From assembly GCA_002914805.1 (NCBI GenBank), contig JXTB01000385.1, positions 61,456-125,455 on the forward strand: 64,000 nucleotides of DNA. Reading direction: 5' to 3'. Shown here one piece after another: positions 35,101 to 47,671 of this stretch. Source of the stretch: Parasponia andersonii. Lineage: Eukaryota > Streptophyta > Magnoliopsida > Rosales > Cannabaceae. Made by a program: the position numbers and the translations under genes. Position 1 is the first letter of the stretch. Every line of letters begins with the position of its first letter. Below the pieces are notes generated by a model. That model ran no database searches. It was given only the letters and a program-made list of their open reading frames with translations, and was not told the DNA's origin.

Positions 35101-36332
35101 GTATAGACACCAAAAATAAGAAGGCTTACATAGAAGGATAAAATCTATAGGCCTGGTTGGCTTCATATAGAACTAATGGGCGTGCAAAGCCACGCACACA
35201 TGTGCACAACTCACACTAGTATACATATAACATACATATATATACAGCCATAAATACACATAACATATACGGGCTCCTTTAGAAGTCAAGAAATACACAA
35301 ACATACCTATGCTAAAGTAGTTATAAAATACTCCTTCATAACAAGTCTTTTTCTCAGGCAATTCCCCTTCGATTTCCAACCCCTGCAATCCAAATACATT
35401 TCACCCGTTTTCAATTAAAATGGTCACATGAAAGTACACAGTTTAATACCTCACGACGACTAGCACAGAATACATTCTAAGCGAAATATGCAGCTTCTCA
35501 AAGGTTGCATAAACATAAATTTTAGCCATTACAGAAACCTCTCAGGACAATTAGCATTAGAAAGAAAACAGAAAACTAAAAGAAACAAAAGCAGTAAACA
35601 TCAAACTTTCCGAAAACCCATTATCAACTAGCCACTCTACATTCACTTTTCTTTATGAATTACTGGATTTGAAAGAATGATATTACATACAATACAACCA
35701 AGCATTGCACAGATAATTCTCAACTTAAATCAACATTGTGAGGCTTGACCAATATTAGATCAGAATTTTCATAGAAGAGCAAAAACTTAGATAGTTGTAG
35801 AAACTATATGTAGTTTTGTAAATTGAATCATTCAATAGGTGATATTTACCCGACACAAGGAGCTAACAGCATAAAAGAAAAATAGAAATAAGTAAATAGT
35901 AAATTAGCTTAATCCGCAACCTCATCAAGAGTGCACTCTTCTGTATGCTTCAGAGAATGAGGCGGATCCACAACTTCTCCAGCTGGCATTGACAACAGAA
36001 CATGCCAACTGCATCATCAAAAGACTACATATTATCTTTCTTCCACATATACATTATACATATACAAAATATCCAATTAATGCTATAAATAAAAGAAAAA
36101 GCAGGCACATTTATTCATTCATTATAAGAGTAAAAGGACTATTTGATATTATTTAAAACAAAAAAAAAAATGATATTAGATGCACCTTAAATCAAGTATG
36201 TTGAACGAGGCCTGTTTCATTCATTATATACGTGACAATTTGACAATGCTTGATTGGGTACTACAGAACCCAATCAGGAAAATCAATAATGAATGTGAGA
36301 GAGAGAGAAAGAGAGAAAGAGAGAGAGAGAGG

Positions 36333-36384
<52 letters not shown>

Positions 36385-38355
36385 ATGTAGACATGGGTAA
36401 TAGTTAATGGACAATTATCATCTTCATATGGATTAAAATCCAATAATTAAAAGAAGAAATTATAAAAATAGAAATAAAATAAAATAAAATAAAAGTTGAG
36501 ATGTTCCATCTACAATATAATAGAGAGGTATTCTTACAAAATGATGAACCTTAAAGTTGGACAGACAAACAAAATTATGCTGCAACACAGAGCAAATACC
36601 ATGACAACTAGCTAGGGAAAGTTCATTTGTGGTACCAAATTAAGAAAAGGAATCAACAGTGCTACCAAATCGAGACCATATTACAAATTGATAACGAAAA
36701 TGAGAACATTTACCTATCCAAACGGCAAACTGGCCCTGTAGTAGCCCTGTAGAGTGATCTTTTGATGGCTGATTTCCAGGCAAACGGAAAAGAACCACCC
36801 TGTTGAAAACATTTAGACTCTCAAAGCTCCGCAAGGTAAATTCACAGTTAAATAATTCAAAAATAGGAAATTTAGAAAACTTACCCATCCAAAACTCCTA
36901 GATAGGTCATTTCCTGTACCAAGTGGAACCACTCCTACAGGAGGAACTGGCTCCCGACCCTGTTTGTGAAGTTCTCCAAGACATCCAAGTACCCAACCAA
37001 CTGTACCATCACCGCCAGCAACCTGGCCAATCATCACAGTCTCCCACATCACATGTTGAACTTTAGGAGATATCCTAAATGCCAAACTTAGAATAATACG
37101 TGAAACATGCTAACATCACTTCCCCTAATGTCATACCATAACTCTCATCTTCTCACGGCACTCTTTAGCACAGGAGTCACCAAGACGAGCTAACATCTCG
37201 AGGCAACCTAGTCCATAACGGACAAATTCATGAGGCTTCACATCTGATAGGTCAAAAACCTGCACTAAATTGTTTTGGCAATTCAAAAAACACCCAAAAA
37301 CGAATCTAAAAGTGAAGAAATAGCTTCACAAAAAACAGAGAAAAGTCGAGGAATTAAGCAGAAAAAAAAAAAACAAGAAACAGAAACAAAAAGAAATTTC
37401 AAAGCATTCAAGTTGATTTCAGGTTCTTGTCATTGTTATCTCAGTACACATGCATATCAGCATTATAAGAGGAATAAACATTTATAAAAGCTCCACTCTG
37501 AGAAACCAATCAGAGAAAAAAGAAGAGGGGCACGCACATAAATGCCTCAACTGGATTGGACAAGATTCAAACCACAAAATCACAAAACTCAAAGGTTAAT
37601 TAATCGAAAAACCGTGACGAAATCTTTGGCTCTTCACCATAATTTTTTAATTGAAAAAAGGTTACTCTCTTTCCTGAATCACTTCAGTCTCACCCACTAC
37701 TACGTCCATATTACAAGAATAATTACTATGTTCCCCAAATAAATTAGCCTACCTATCAAGTCCAGACTAAAACACACGACTAACTTAATCAGAAATGAGA
37801 TCACATAAACCACTAACCATATCTACCAACCAAAACCCAGAAACCAAAATTCATATACACGTGCATGCATGCATAAACACTCATACACTAAACATACCCA
37901 CCAAAAATGAAAAAACAGCAATTTCACAGAGCAAATAGAGAAATTGAGAGATTAATCAAACACACCTGTTCTTCACCCATTAACTGCTGAAGCCTCTCCT
38001 TAAGCATGGGTCCATGGCGGCCGCCGCTATGCGAATTGATGAAAACCACCATGGGCGACTCCGGCGGCTGCTTCACCTCCTCCCCGTCGCCATCTCCGGC
38101 GCCAGCGACTGATGTCTCGGCTGCGCCGCCGCCATTCCCCCGTTCCTGGAGGCGGGTCTCTCCGGCGCTGGGGTCCTCGAACCTGATGGAGTCTCGCATG
38201 GCGAAGCGCAAGTAGCGAGGCATGAGGAGCTTCCTCTTCAACTCGTCCTTGTCAATCCTCATCCCGGAGAGTCCGCAGCCCCGGAACGACTCGATCACCG
38301 ACGACCTCGCCGCGATCCGGGTCGGGTACTCGCCGGCCTGCGACGGCGGGTCCAT
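32190..38355 (-). CDS. DGK: Diacylglycerol kinase, plant cluster II type, 12 exons
   Basis: Exons from the 5' end: 38,355-37,966; 37,259-37,137; 37,022-36,885; 36,799-36,714; 36,008-35,921; 35,382-35,307; 35,098-35,016; 34,808-34,738; 34,438-34,361; 33,871-33,784; 33,462-33,346; 32,348-32,190. All joins keep frame with GT-AG, giving 498 aa (Arabidopsis DGK3/4/7 have about 490). The enzyme phosphorylates diacylglycerol to phosphatidic acid. The catalytic domain begins [16 protein letters not shown] (101-116) and includes the GGDGT nucleotide motif (174-178) and [14 protein letters not shown] (204-217). The accessory domain includes [19 protein letters not shown], and the protein ends FQSLMISGE. 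It lacks C1 domains, as plant clusters II and III do. A CT-rich leader lies upstream of the ATG at 38,355. Closest to AtDGK7/DGK4 by pattern. Confidence 0.95.
33180..33280. repeat. 39-bp tandem repeat in DGK intron 11
   Basis: Units at 33,180-33,218 and 33,219-33,257 differ at one base; a partial third runs to 33,280. The near identity points to a recent duplication. Confidence 0.88.
36296..36380. repeat. (GA)n microsatellite in DGK intron 4
   Basis: About 85 bp of GA with a few interruptions. It produces artefactual Arg-Glu and Ser-Leu ORFs. Likely length-variable between individuals. Confidence 0.92.
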
Positions 38356-38380
38356 TTGCTTCCGCCCCTTTCTCTCTCTT

Positions 38381-38640
38381 CTCTCCCTCTTCTCTCTCTA
38401 AAAAAACTTCCCTTTTTTCGAATTTTTTTTTTATATTTTTTAGAAGAGAAAAATAATCAAAATCCCTCTTCTGCAGTGCTCAACAACACCAAAAAACGCG
38501 AATAATAATGTCGTATTAAAGAAATAAATCCATACGTAAGAATGTCATCTTCGTATCTGTACCAATAACTATAATAGGTGTAATAATATAATATATAGAT
38601 ACGAAATTTAATATCTAGAGAGAGAGAGAGAGTGGGATTA
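38381..38640 (-). promoter_or_regulatory. DGK leader and proximal promoter region
   Basis: The 20-40 bases upstream of the ATG are a GA/CT-rich tract (CT on the plus strand, GA on the transcript), common in plant leaders. A (GA)n tract lies at about 38,618-38,632. I see no TATA box that stands out from the AT-rich background. Confidence 0.4.
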
Positions 38641-39283
38641 GGGGTAGGGGATGGAAAAGTCTTTGGAGTTGGGCTATATTATAATATTCGCGGGCAAAGA
38701 AGAAGATTCTTCCGGTTTATTTGTCAAATTCCTGGTCCGCTCGCTAGGTGGGTTTTTCTTTTTTTTATTTATTGATTGACGTAAATGCCCTTTGTAATAT
38801 GCGTATTTACAGAAAGACCGGTCGAGTAGTGTTTTTTTCTTTTTTAACTGATATAATGATTCGAATATCCAACTAAGCACAGCTAATAACTACCTCATTT
38901 GAGATAAGGTATTTTCCTTTCTTGGTCTTTATTTTTTTTATTTTTTATTTTTTTCGTGTGTGTGTTTTGATTTGGAATATATAATTGGGATATGACATTT
39001 GAGCGTGATTAGCATATAAGTATTACGTATTAAAAGAGAAAAGTATATGCCTACTTGCATGCGTGGGAGAGAATACACCATATATATGAAATATGATTAT
39101 ATCTTTTCAAAAAAAAAAAAAAGAAATATGATTCTATCAATGCAAATATTAAGATTATAAAGAAAGTGATTTAGACACTTTTGAATGTGCATTGAGAATA
39201 CCTAAAAAAAAAAAAGTGTGCATTGTGCAATAAAGTTCTATCCTTACTACTAAACTATAAATAAATAAGGTTAATGATATTAA

Positions 39284-39796
39284 TAGTTCATGAATTATAC
39301 TTGTAGTACTATTTTGCTCGTAAATTTTCAATCTACATAATAATAGTCCTTAAATTATATAATTGTTGCAACACTATTCTTTTTATTATAAACCGTTAAA
39401 TATTTAATATAAATAAGTCATTACAGATTATACAGTTTGGTAACTATAGTCATGAATGAAATTTTGAATTTTTAACTTATACAATAAATTATCTAGACTT
39501 ATACAATTATTATGCACAATGACCCTTTTTTCACAACTCGTTAAATTTTTAACAGAATTGAGTCTTATGCAAAAGTTACTAATTATGGCTAAAAAAAAAT
39601 TTTTGACTCATAAAAATAAATAATGTCTAGTTATACACTTTGTCCATGCACTATTTTATATTAAAAAACTAACAGTTTGTGACAAATAAATCATTATCAT
39701 AACAATTACATAATTCAATACTCATTATTATGTAAGTTGAAAATTCGGGGATAAAGTAATATAATGAGTATGATTCAGGGACTATTACTATATTTT
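39284..39796. mobile_element. MITE with long inverted repeats
   Basis: The left arm (TAATAGTTCATGAATTATAC, later AATTTTCAATCTACATAATAA, then AATTATATAATTGTT) matches the reverse complement of the right arm (ends AGGGACTATTACTATATTTT). Arms of about 130 bp with mismatches; the total is about 510 bp. Non-coding. Confidence 0.65.
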
Positions 39797-42154
39797 AACT
39801 GAAATGAATAAATAAAAATTCTGCCATGTACACCTGTGTAAAAAGATTGCCCGATAAATGCCAATGATTTATCCACGAGAAAGATGTGTAATTTTGTTAA
39901 ACATGCAAAAATAAGGAAAACTAATTCAAAAAAAAAAATAAGAATGATATTTATATTGTAAAATTAGAGATAATATCAAAAAAAAATCCATGATTTTGAA
40001 TCTTTATCAAAAAAAATCTGCTCCTTCTTATTAATATAAAATAAAACATGTTATTAAAATTTTCTATCAGATTTTACTAGATTCACGTATATCAAAATTA
40101 GAGTTTAAAATTATTGTATAAATATTTTTATTCTTCCAAATTATCGATTAGAATCTATAGAAATAGGTGTGATCGTCTAAACCAATGAATGATGTGTAAC
40201 TTCTCATAAATCTAATTGTAACATGCCTTCGGACACAATTTCTTTTTTTGAATTATGTAATATGATTTTAAAAGTTAGAAACATTTGTTTTTCATAATTT
40301 TAACTCTATTTATTTTATATATGAATTTGATGAAATTTGATAGAGAAAGGCAAATAAAATATTTTGGTTGATATTAAAAAAAGACGTGGATTTTTTTTTC
40401 TTCACAAAAAAGGCAAAACGTAGTGGATTGTTTTTTTTTTTTTTTATATTATCGTAGTAAAATTATAATAGTAACTTATCAATAGTTTAATTTCCATTAA
40501 TTATTTATCATGTAATATACTAAATCCAAAAAGATGGTCCAATGATGCAAAATACTATTTGTTCTTATTTTTTCAAATAAGAAAAACAACGGAAAAAAAA
40601 CAAAAACAAAAACAAGAGAGAAGAAAACCATTAAAAAATTTGTTGAGCATTAATGGATGTCTTTTATGAAGAAACATTGCTTTTATAATGAAATGCAATA
40701 ACTTATTATAACGCAATTTTTATATATTGCAAACTTCTGATAACTTATAATGTAAAAAGAAAAAAAACTTCATAATTACTTTTTTTTTCCTTCTTTTTGC
40801 TAGGACGACAAAATAATATTGTAAATAGAAGATGTTTGAGCCTGTCATCTCAGTCTCCGTAATTTCTAAACATTTTAATCCGGAAGAAGAGACGAAACCA
40901 ACGACTTCTACTCGGCTAGGGCTATTTTCTTTTTTTGGCCGGGTTCTTTGGGTTTTTGTACACTCCTAATTGGAATTGTAGCCGTTTATATGTTTGGTTT
41001 TACTACATGTAATGTAAATAGTGTACGTACCATGATAATGACAACTACTCCTATTAAAAAAATAGAATAAATTTGAATCTATAGAGAGAGAGAGCAAAGT
41101 CTATCAAGTAATGCTCTGAAACAGTAATTAAGTAATTAACAAGCACATGCACGAAGATCACTAGTGCCACAATCACAGATAGACATTTTTAACATATGTT
41201 GATTTTGGAATGAAAATTTATGGTCTACATATGATATGAGTTGGAATTAACATGGGTTGCATTCGGCTTGGCCAATATATGAGTTGGAATTAGCTTTTTA
41301 ATTTATTTTCATATTTACTAATTTTACGAACCATAATAATTAGATATGTTCGACTGAGTCTGAGGGCCACCACATTATTTTGCTTTTACAAATTGAAAGA
41401 AAATAATTATTGGTGTGTACAAGTAATAAGGCTGTTTCCATTTAGTTACCAAATACTTAGTTGCTAAAATTAAAATTTGTTGTAATACAAAATAACAACG
41501 TTGTTTCCCATATTACAAATCCGAATTCCCCTTTCGTCTTTTGAGGGGGGGAGAAAAAAGTGCACACTTTTCTTTGGCCATGCAAACGTATGAAAATCAA
41601 TTGTCTTAAAAATTTAGCCTTAGAAAACATTTTTGTACAGGATTCTTTTCTTTGTATTATAATTTTATAAAAAGACTATGTATCCCCTAATTGAGATTGA
41701 AAAAATGAGTCACATATCAATCACTTTATTATTAAATTGGTTCAGTAAGAACTAGTACCTCTCAGCAATAAAGAAGTCCTTTTATAAACCAATTGAAATG
41801 AATAGCATTGCTCCTTCTATTAATATTAGCTACGCAAAATATATCTATGATCGATAATACTAAATCTATTATATTAATTTTCTAGACTGTGATTTGGGAA
41901 TTTTTAGGTCATGAGGTAACAACATAATTTGTACTGTGTGTACGTAAAGAGAAATTCTACTATATTCTAAATTATTATATTTTCATCAATTTTGATCATA
42001 TTGCATGTATACTTACTTATTCTACAACAAATTAGTAAAAGTCCATAATATCCAGTTATACACAGTACTGATGTTTTCTACATCTGAAGTTCCCAAAGAA
42101 AAAATATCTTCTCCTACAATAAATACATAGACATAAGAATAATGCTATTGCACC

Positions 42155-42630
42155 ACTCCAATAGGTTTTTTTTTTTAAAAAAATTATTTATAATTATTAT
42201 TTTGCGCAATTAAAATTCATCGTGCATATTTTTTTCATGAAAAAAAAGTAGAAAGAGAAATAATATAAAATAATATATATTTATTATTATTATTATTTTC
42301 TCAATTACTCAAATCATAGTAGTCATTAGATTATAATCTAACGACTAAAAAATATATATTAAAAAAATTCTTATTGGATAATGATCCAAATATATATATA
42401 TATATATATATATGTTATAATTTAGTAGATTTTTTTTAACTTATCTCTAAGAATTTTTTTTTCATTGGATCATTATCTAACTGTTCTCATAATTTAAGTA
42501 GTTGAAAAAAAAAATTATTTAATTATTTTTTCTCTCCTTTATTTATCATGAAAAAACATGCGTGATGAATTTTAATTAAGCAAAATAACACTTATAGATA
42601 TGTCAAAAAAAATTTATACTAAATTAGTAT
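42155..42630. mobile_element. MITE family M, copy 1
   Basis: Inverted arms: TTATTATTTTGCGCAATTAAAATTCATCGTGCAT on the left pairs with the right arm carrying CATGCGTGATGAATTTTAATT. Ends are near CTCCAATAGG and CTAAATTAG. It shares the TTGGATCATTATCTAAC and CATGAAAAAACATGC words with copies at 43.3 and 55.7 kb. Confidence 0.62.
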
Positions 42631-43262
42631 CCTATATAATTAATCATATTCACTGATTAAATAATGTCAATTGATATGCCACATGTGTTACATTAAAACT
42701 TTAGGATAAATTTTAGAATACATAGCATTATATATATATATATATATGTATAATATATCAGTTTATTTTTTTCTGCTATCCTAACAATTTAATATCGTAA
42801 GCATTTCCAATGAACTTAGTGCAGAAGCATACAAGATAAGAGAAAAAGGGGCATACAATGTATGGTCTATGGAATTAAAATCTCTTTCACAGAGATATCC
42901 ACAACAAGCCCATACTCTTCAATAAGTTGCCATACTCAATGAAGCATTAATTAATAGGTAATCTCTGCCCTCATTCACTATCATTTTCTACAGCTTGTAT
43001 TGTGTAGCTGATCTAGCGCTGAGTCCATTACTCCATAGACCAAAATCCAGCAACCAACTCTGAGTCTGAGATAAAGATAATAAACATGTATAGTGCAAGT
43101 ACGTCGATGATCAATGCTAATTACCTGTAGTACTAAGGGAGGTGAAACTCGTACTTAAATTCAAAATTATTGAGCATATATAGTACTAAGAGACGTGAGA
43201 AACTTGTATGTTAAATTCAAAATTGTTGAATTTGCCCTCTGTTTATATATATATATAAGCAC

Positions 43263-43478
43263 CAATTCAGTAGGTATTTTTTTTTTTTACCTATAAATAG
43301 GTATCAATTTGTCCAATGAAAATTTTGCATGTATATTTTTTTATTGTAAAAAATAAGAGAGAGAAAGAGCATTAATAATGCACGTCTTTTCATGCATTTC
43401 ATTATAACCATTGGATCACCAACTAAAAAAAAAATACCTACCCATAGATAAAGAAAAAAAATACCTATTGGATTGACA
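43263..43478. mobile_element. MITE family M, copy 2
   Basis: Short copy (about 216 bp) with ends CAATTCAGTAGGTATTTTTT and, reverse-complemented, CAATCCAATAGGTATTTTTT. The interior has ATTATAACCATTGGATCA and a CATGCAT region as in the other copies. Confidence 0.65.
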
Positions 43479-46400
43479 ACCTATATATATATATATATAT
43501 ATATTGCTTTAAGCATGAATACATCTATCATCTATGAAGTTTGTCCAGACGTATGTTTTAAGTTATATAAACGTATTTATATGAATTACTATTTATTACA
43601 GAAAATAACTTAAAGTTTATGATATGTAATTTTTTTTATTTCTCTCTACTAACTGACATTTAAGGAGCTAAGTCTCAACCATCATCTATATTATGAATTC
43701 CTTAACATTTTGAAAGTAATTAGAAATTTACTTTTTCAATACGACTAAATCTGATATAATTGCGTAAAAGCTGTTCATTAGCCTTATTGTCTTTTGATTT
43801 GAAAATGAGCACCCTCCTAAATTTAAAAAAAAAAGAAAATGGCAGTCATGTAATTCTTATATGGGAGAAGGGCAATTGTGTAATTAGAAGGGGGAAAAAA
43901 AAAAGAAACTAAAAGAGTGTCATTAAATGGCCAGCCGATGGGTCCACGCGGTGGATGACGATGACTTTGATTCTGGTTTTATTATAGTGACCAATAGACG
44001 TAAAGAAAAAAACTAGTTTCAAAAGAAAATTCCAAATCTTTTACTTTCTCCAGTTCTCTGTTTGTTTCAATCTAGAAACATTAGACTCTTCACAGGACTG
44101 ATTAGGTCAGTTCCTCAGCTAAGTTATTCCTTCTCCTATCAAACAAACAAAATAAAAAGACTCTTTCTCCACAATGTGACAAAATCCTCCCAAAAACACC
44201 TTATCGAAGAAACCACGAGTAGAAAAACTCAAAAAAAAAAAAAAAAAAACGCCTTTTCAAAGAGTACGAGGGGATCGAACTCCTCCCTCTTTTCTCTCCT
44301 CGTATTAGTTTAATAATGCATATAAAAAAAAAAATATATATATATATATATATCAAAGAAGGAGTATCATTTCATGCCCACACAACACGTTAATAATATT
44401 GTACTTCATTAATTTATTATATTACTATTTTTATTGTTATTTTTTTCACAAAAATAAAATAAAATAAAAAATAGAGTAGTTCAAAATACCGTTTAATCAC
44501 ATAAGTCATCTAAACTAACCCAAACCGGACCTTGTGCAATGTTGTACGATTTGGGACTTTGTATAAAAATAAAGTGAAAACATAAACACTCTAAATGATA
44601 TAACTATTCCAACAATTTTAACATGTATTTTGTGTTCTAACTGACGAATATCTACCTACTTGATTGTCCTCCGAAAGATAAGAGTTCCTTGGATTTGCTT
44701 CTTAGGTGACGATTATATATATTGGTGGCGCATTTGTCGTTCTGGTTTCTTTAATAAAATATTGTAGCAGCAAAATACAGACGAAACACCCACAGCTATT
44801 ATATATTTTTATTATTTATAGAATAAGTATTATTTAAACTAATTAAAATTAATCACGAACGTGTACATTTTTATAATAAAATAAAATGAAGATAGAAAAA
44901 ATTATTAAATAATAAATGTTTATTATTTTTATTTTTTTTAACTATTTAAATTATAATAATTGTTAAATTAATAATTCAACGACTAAAATAATAATTACTC
45001 GATTAGAATTATACGTATGGGATTGATAATTTTTGCTAGCACGTCCAAGAGATTTTCCACTACAGTGAAAGAAAAAAAGCTTGTCGGCATTGAATATGTT
45101 TTGACTATAAGATTTTCAATAAACTTGCCAACTATTTGAGTGTGTGATGTGATGTAATGTTCGATAACATATCCTGTCAAATTTGTGTATCAATGCTATA
45201 ATTTCGAAGAAGATACAAAAATCATCTTCCAAGTTCCAATACAGTGTCACTCCGTGTGCCTAATTTAGCATTTGGTTAATTTTATTATTATAAAATTGAC
45301 ATATTTCAAATTAAAAATATTTAACAATAATTTTCTTTCTCTTAGTCAATTACTCAAAATAATACTCAATCAATACCTTTTTCAATGCTCAACCAATTCC
45401 AAATTAACATTATTTATTGCATAATAAAGGTAAGAAAAATTAGAATAACATTATGTTTTAGAGTGGAAAATGAGAAAATTTGACAAACTTACCATTGGTA
45501 TTATACAGTGGAGATGGTCTAAGCTCCTTTTGCATTAAGCTTACATAAATTCCAATCTATTTTTCACCTTTTTTTTTTACAAAAAGTTGATACAATTAAT
45601 TGCTTGTGATAAAGTGATTCTATTGTCACATTTTTTTTTTTTCTCTTCTTACCCCCATTTTAAATATATTCTTTTAATATTTTAAAATTTCTTTTCACTC
45701 ATTTTATAAATTATGTTATGCACAAAAATACCCCTTAAATATTTCTCTAAATATTTCTTTTTTAACCCCCTCAATATTTTATAATAAATTAAATTTTTAG
45801 ACTTTTTTCTCTTCGAAATTACAATACTAGCATAAATTGAGAAAACTAATATTTTTTTTCTATCTTACAACTTGTTTCATAATCTACCCTAAAAAAAAAA
45901 TCCTGAACGGTGGTTCCCCACCCAAAAAAGAAAAAAAGAGACAATTGGTTCTCAAACCAAAAGGAAAAGAATAACAAAGGAAATTCCAAATCTATCACCT
46001 AACTGACTTTGTGCATTCATAATTTTAGGCTTTTTTTGGTTAAAATTTGTTCTCTATGTAAAATTACTAAGAAGGACAAATTTACTTACTGTAAACTTTA
46101 AAAGTTTCTTTCCATTCCAATCACCAAAACATGACAAAAGGGCAATAAATTTTCAATCTTTATTTATATTTCAAGATTTTCTAGTATAGTAATCGTAAGT
46201 TAAAAAATATAAATCCGTTTTTTTTTTTTTTTTTAACTAAGAGTCATAAACATTAAATATATATATAGCTATTTTGGTATAAATACATATCCCTTTCAAA
46301 AATATATATTTGTTATATATATCTATATATCTTTAATCTTAGTCTAGATCTATCACAGAAATTACAGAAGAAAAGAAAAAAGAAAACAATCTAATATCAA

Positions 46401-47071
46401 CAAATTAGCTTTCAAAAAAAAATCTGAATCAAGCAAACAATGAAAAAAAAAAACGCGTAAAGGACCGCATTCTTTCTCAAAACAATACAATAAGATCCTC
46501 AATTCATTTGTACTTTAATTTCTTCAAGACTTCATCTTCTTTTTTCTTTTTAATTAAAATCTGAACTTGGACATTAGAGATTGACAATGATTTTTTTTAT
46601 TTTAAAAAAGGGCAATATTGTAAAACAATGAATGTACAAAGAATTAATAAATTTTGAATAGATTTTTTATGTATTCAAATAGTAATTGAATGCACAAAGC
46701 ATATTAAGTGATGCATTTAGAACTTCCTAGGAGAAAAAAACACAGTTGGTTCCAAACCAAAAAAAGAAAAACTTATAAAAAGGAGTTTTAGAACGATTGG
46801 TTCTCCCCACCTCACCAAAAAAAAAAAAAAAAAACATTTAAAAAAAAATAAAATAAAATATCTTAAACAAATAAACAACAATTGTTTCTCTTCGCCAACA
46901 AGTACGATTAGTAGTATTATGACAATAATGGATAAACTAAAAATCCAAAAAAGGAATACAAAAAGGATCAAACTCTTATTCTTCAACACAATTCATGTAA
47001 GAATAAAAGTAAAACTTAATCAAGATTCACCGTATTCAGCCTTCCCCATACAAAAAAGATGAAAAACAAAC

Positions 47072-47077
47072 NNNNNN
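47072..47077. other. Run of six N (assembly ambiguity)
   Basis: The only multi-base N run in the window. Homopolymer-rich text follows, including 32 A at 47,133-47,164, so local assembly here is uncertain. Confidence 0.99.
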
Positions 47078-47129
47078 GAATCGATATCATAAATGATCCT
47101 GATAAGGATCAAAGGATGTAATATTGGTA

Positions 47130-47166
<37 letters not shown>

Positions 47167-47179
47167 ATCGTACGGTCAA

Positions 47180-47665
47180 GAAATTAAGAAGGGAGGCTAT
47201 GCAAGCACACTGGCTTCTCCTCCGAACCCCGTTTCGGCAGCCTCTCCACCATCATCACCAAAACCCTATAAATCTTTTTCTGATGTCTTTGTCTCCTCCA
47301 TGACAGTTGTAGAGAATGATCCGTCCGAGGCCGTTTGAAGCCACGTGTCCCTGGACCTTAGTCGGTCGTCTTTGGAAACAACCAAGCCTAAAACGGAGCC
47401 CTATTCTCGAGTGAGCACCGGCAAATGCAGCAGTTTCTGGATGGTCGAAGCGTGTCTCTTGGCTTGGGGTCTGAGGCAAGTCCCGGTCAAAGCATGGAGT
47501 CCCAACGGAGTCTTAATTCTCTTTGGCTTGAGGTCCGGGACGGTGAAGCTTGAGATCGGCGAGGGTTTTCTCCATCTAGTGTACAGAGATGAGCTTGAGA
47601 GGCGTTTTGAAGTTGGAGAGGATGTAGTTAGCGACGAAAAAGAGGAGGGCGATGATAGGGTGTAG
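47180..47665. other. GC-rich stretch of unknown nature
   Basis: About 480 bp clearly richer in G and C than the surroundings, with short ORFs on both strands (plus 47,345-47,665 without an ATG start; minus 47,255-47,479). The minus strand opens after a CT repeat, as plant leaders do. Neither strand gives a recognisable protein, and the minus frame is broken. It could be a gene remnant or part of the LTR element that follows it. Confidence 0.35.
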
Positions 47666-47671
47666 TTGGTG

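Larger units (their letters stand above)
38640..47060. other. Gene-poor AT-rich intergenic region
   Basis: No supportable gene in 8.4 kb. ORFs are below 90 codons and low in complexity (for example 44,062-44,313). Recognisable contents are the MITEs listed separately at 39,284-39,796, 42,155-42,630 and 43,263-43,478, (AT)n runs at about 42,391, 43,482 and 44,333, and poly-A/T tracts. A more complex stretch at 42,840-43,080 could be a decayed gene piece but gives no family signal. Confidence 0.6.

Noticed and set aside
36180-36443. ORFs of Arg-Glu and Ser-Leu repeats
   Set aside because: Translations of a (GA)n microsatellite in a DGK intron.
44062-44313. 83-codon ORF in the gene-poor region
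   Set aside because: Begins without a proper ATG, contains a poly-A-encoded Lys run and has no family resemblance.
47133-47164. A32 run as the tail of a processed pseudogene
   Set aside because: For the minus-strand reading of the adjacent GC-rich block the tail would have to be T on the plus strand; for the plus-strand reading the run precedes, not follows, the block.
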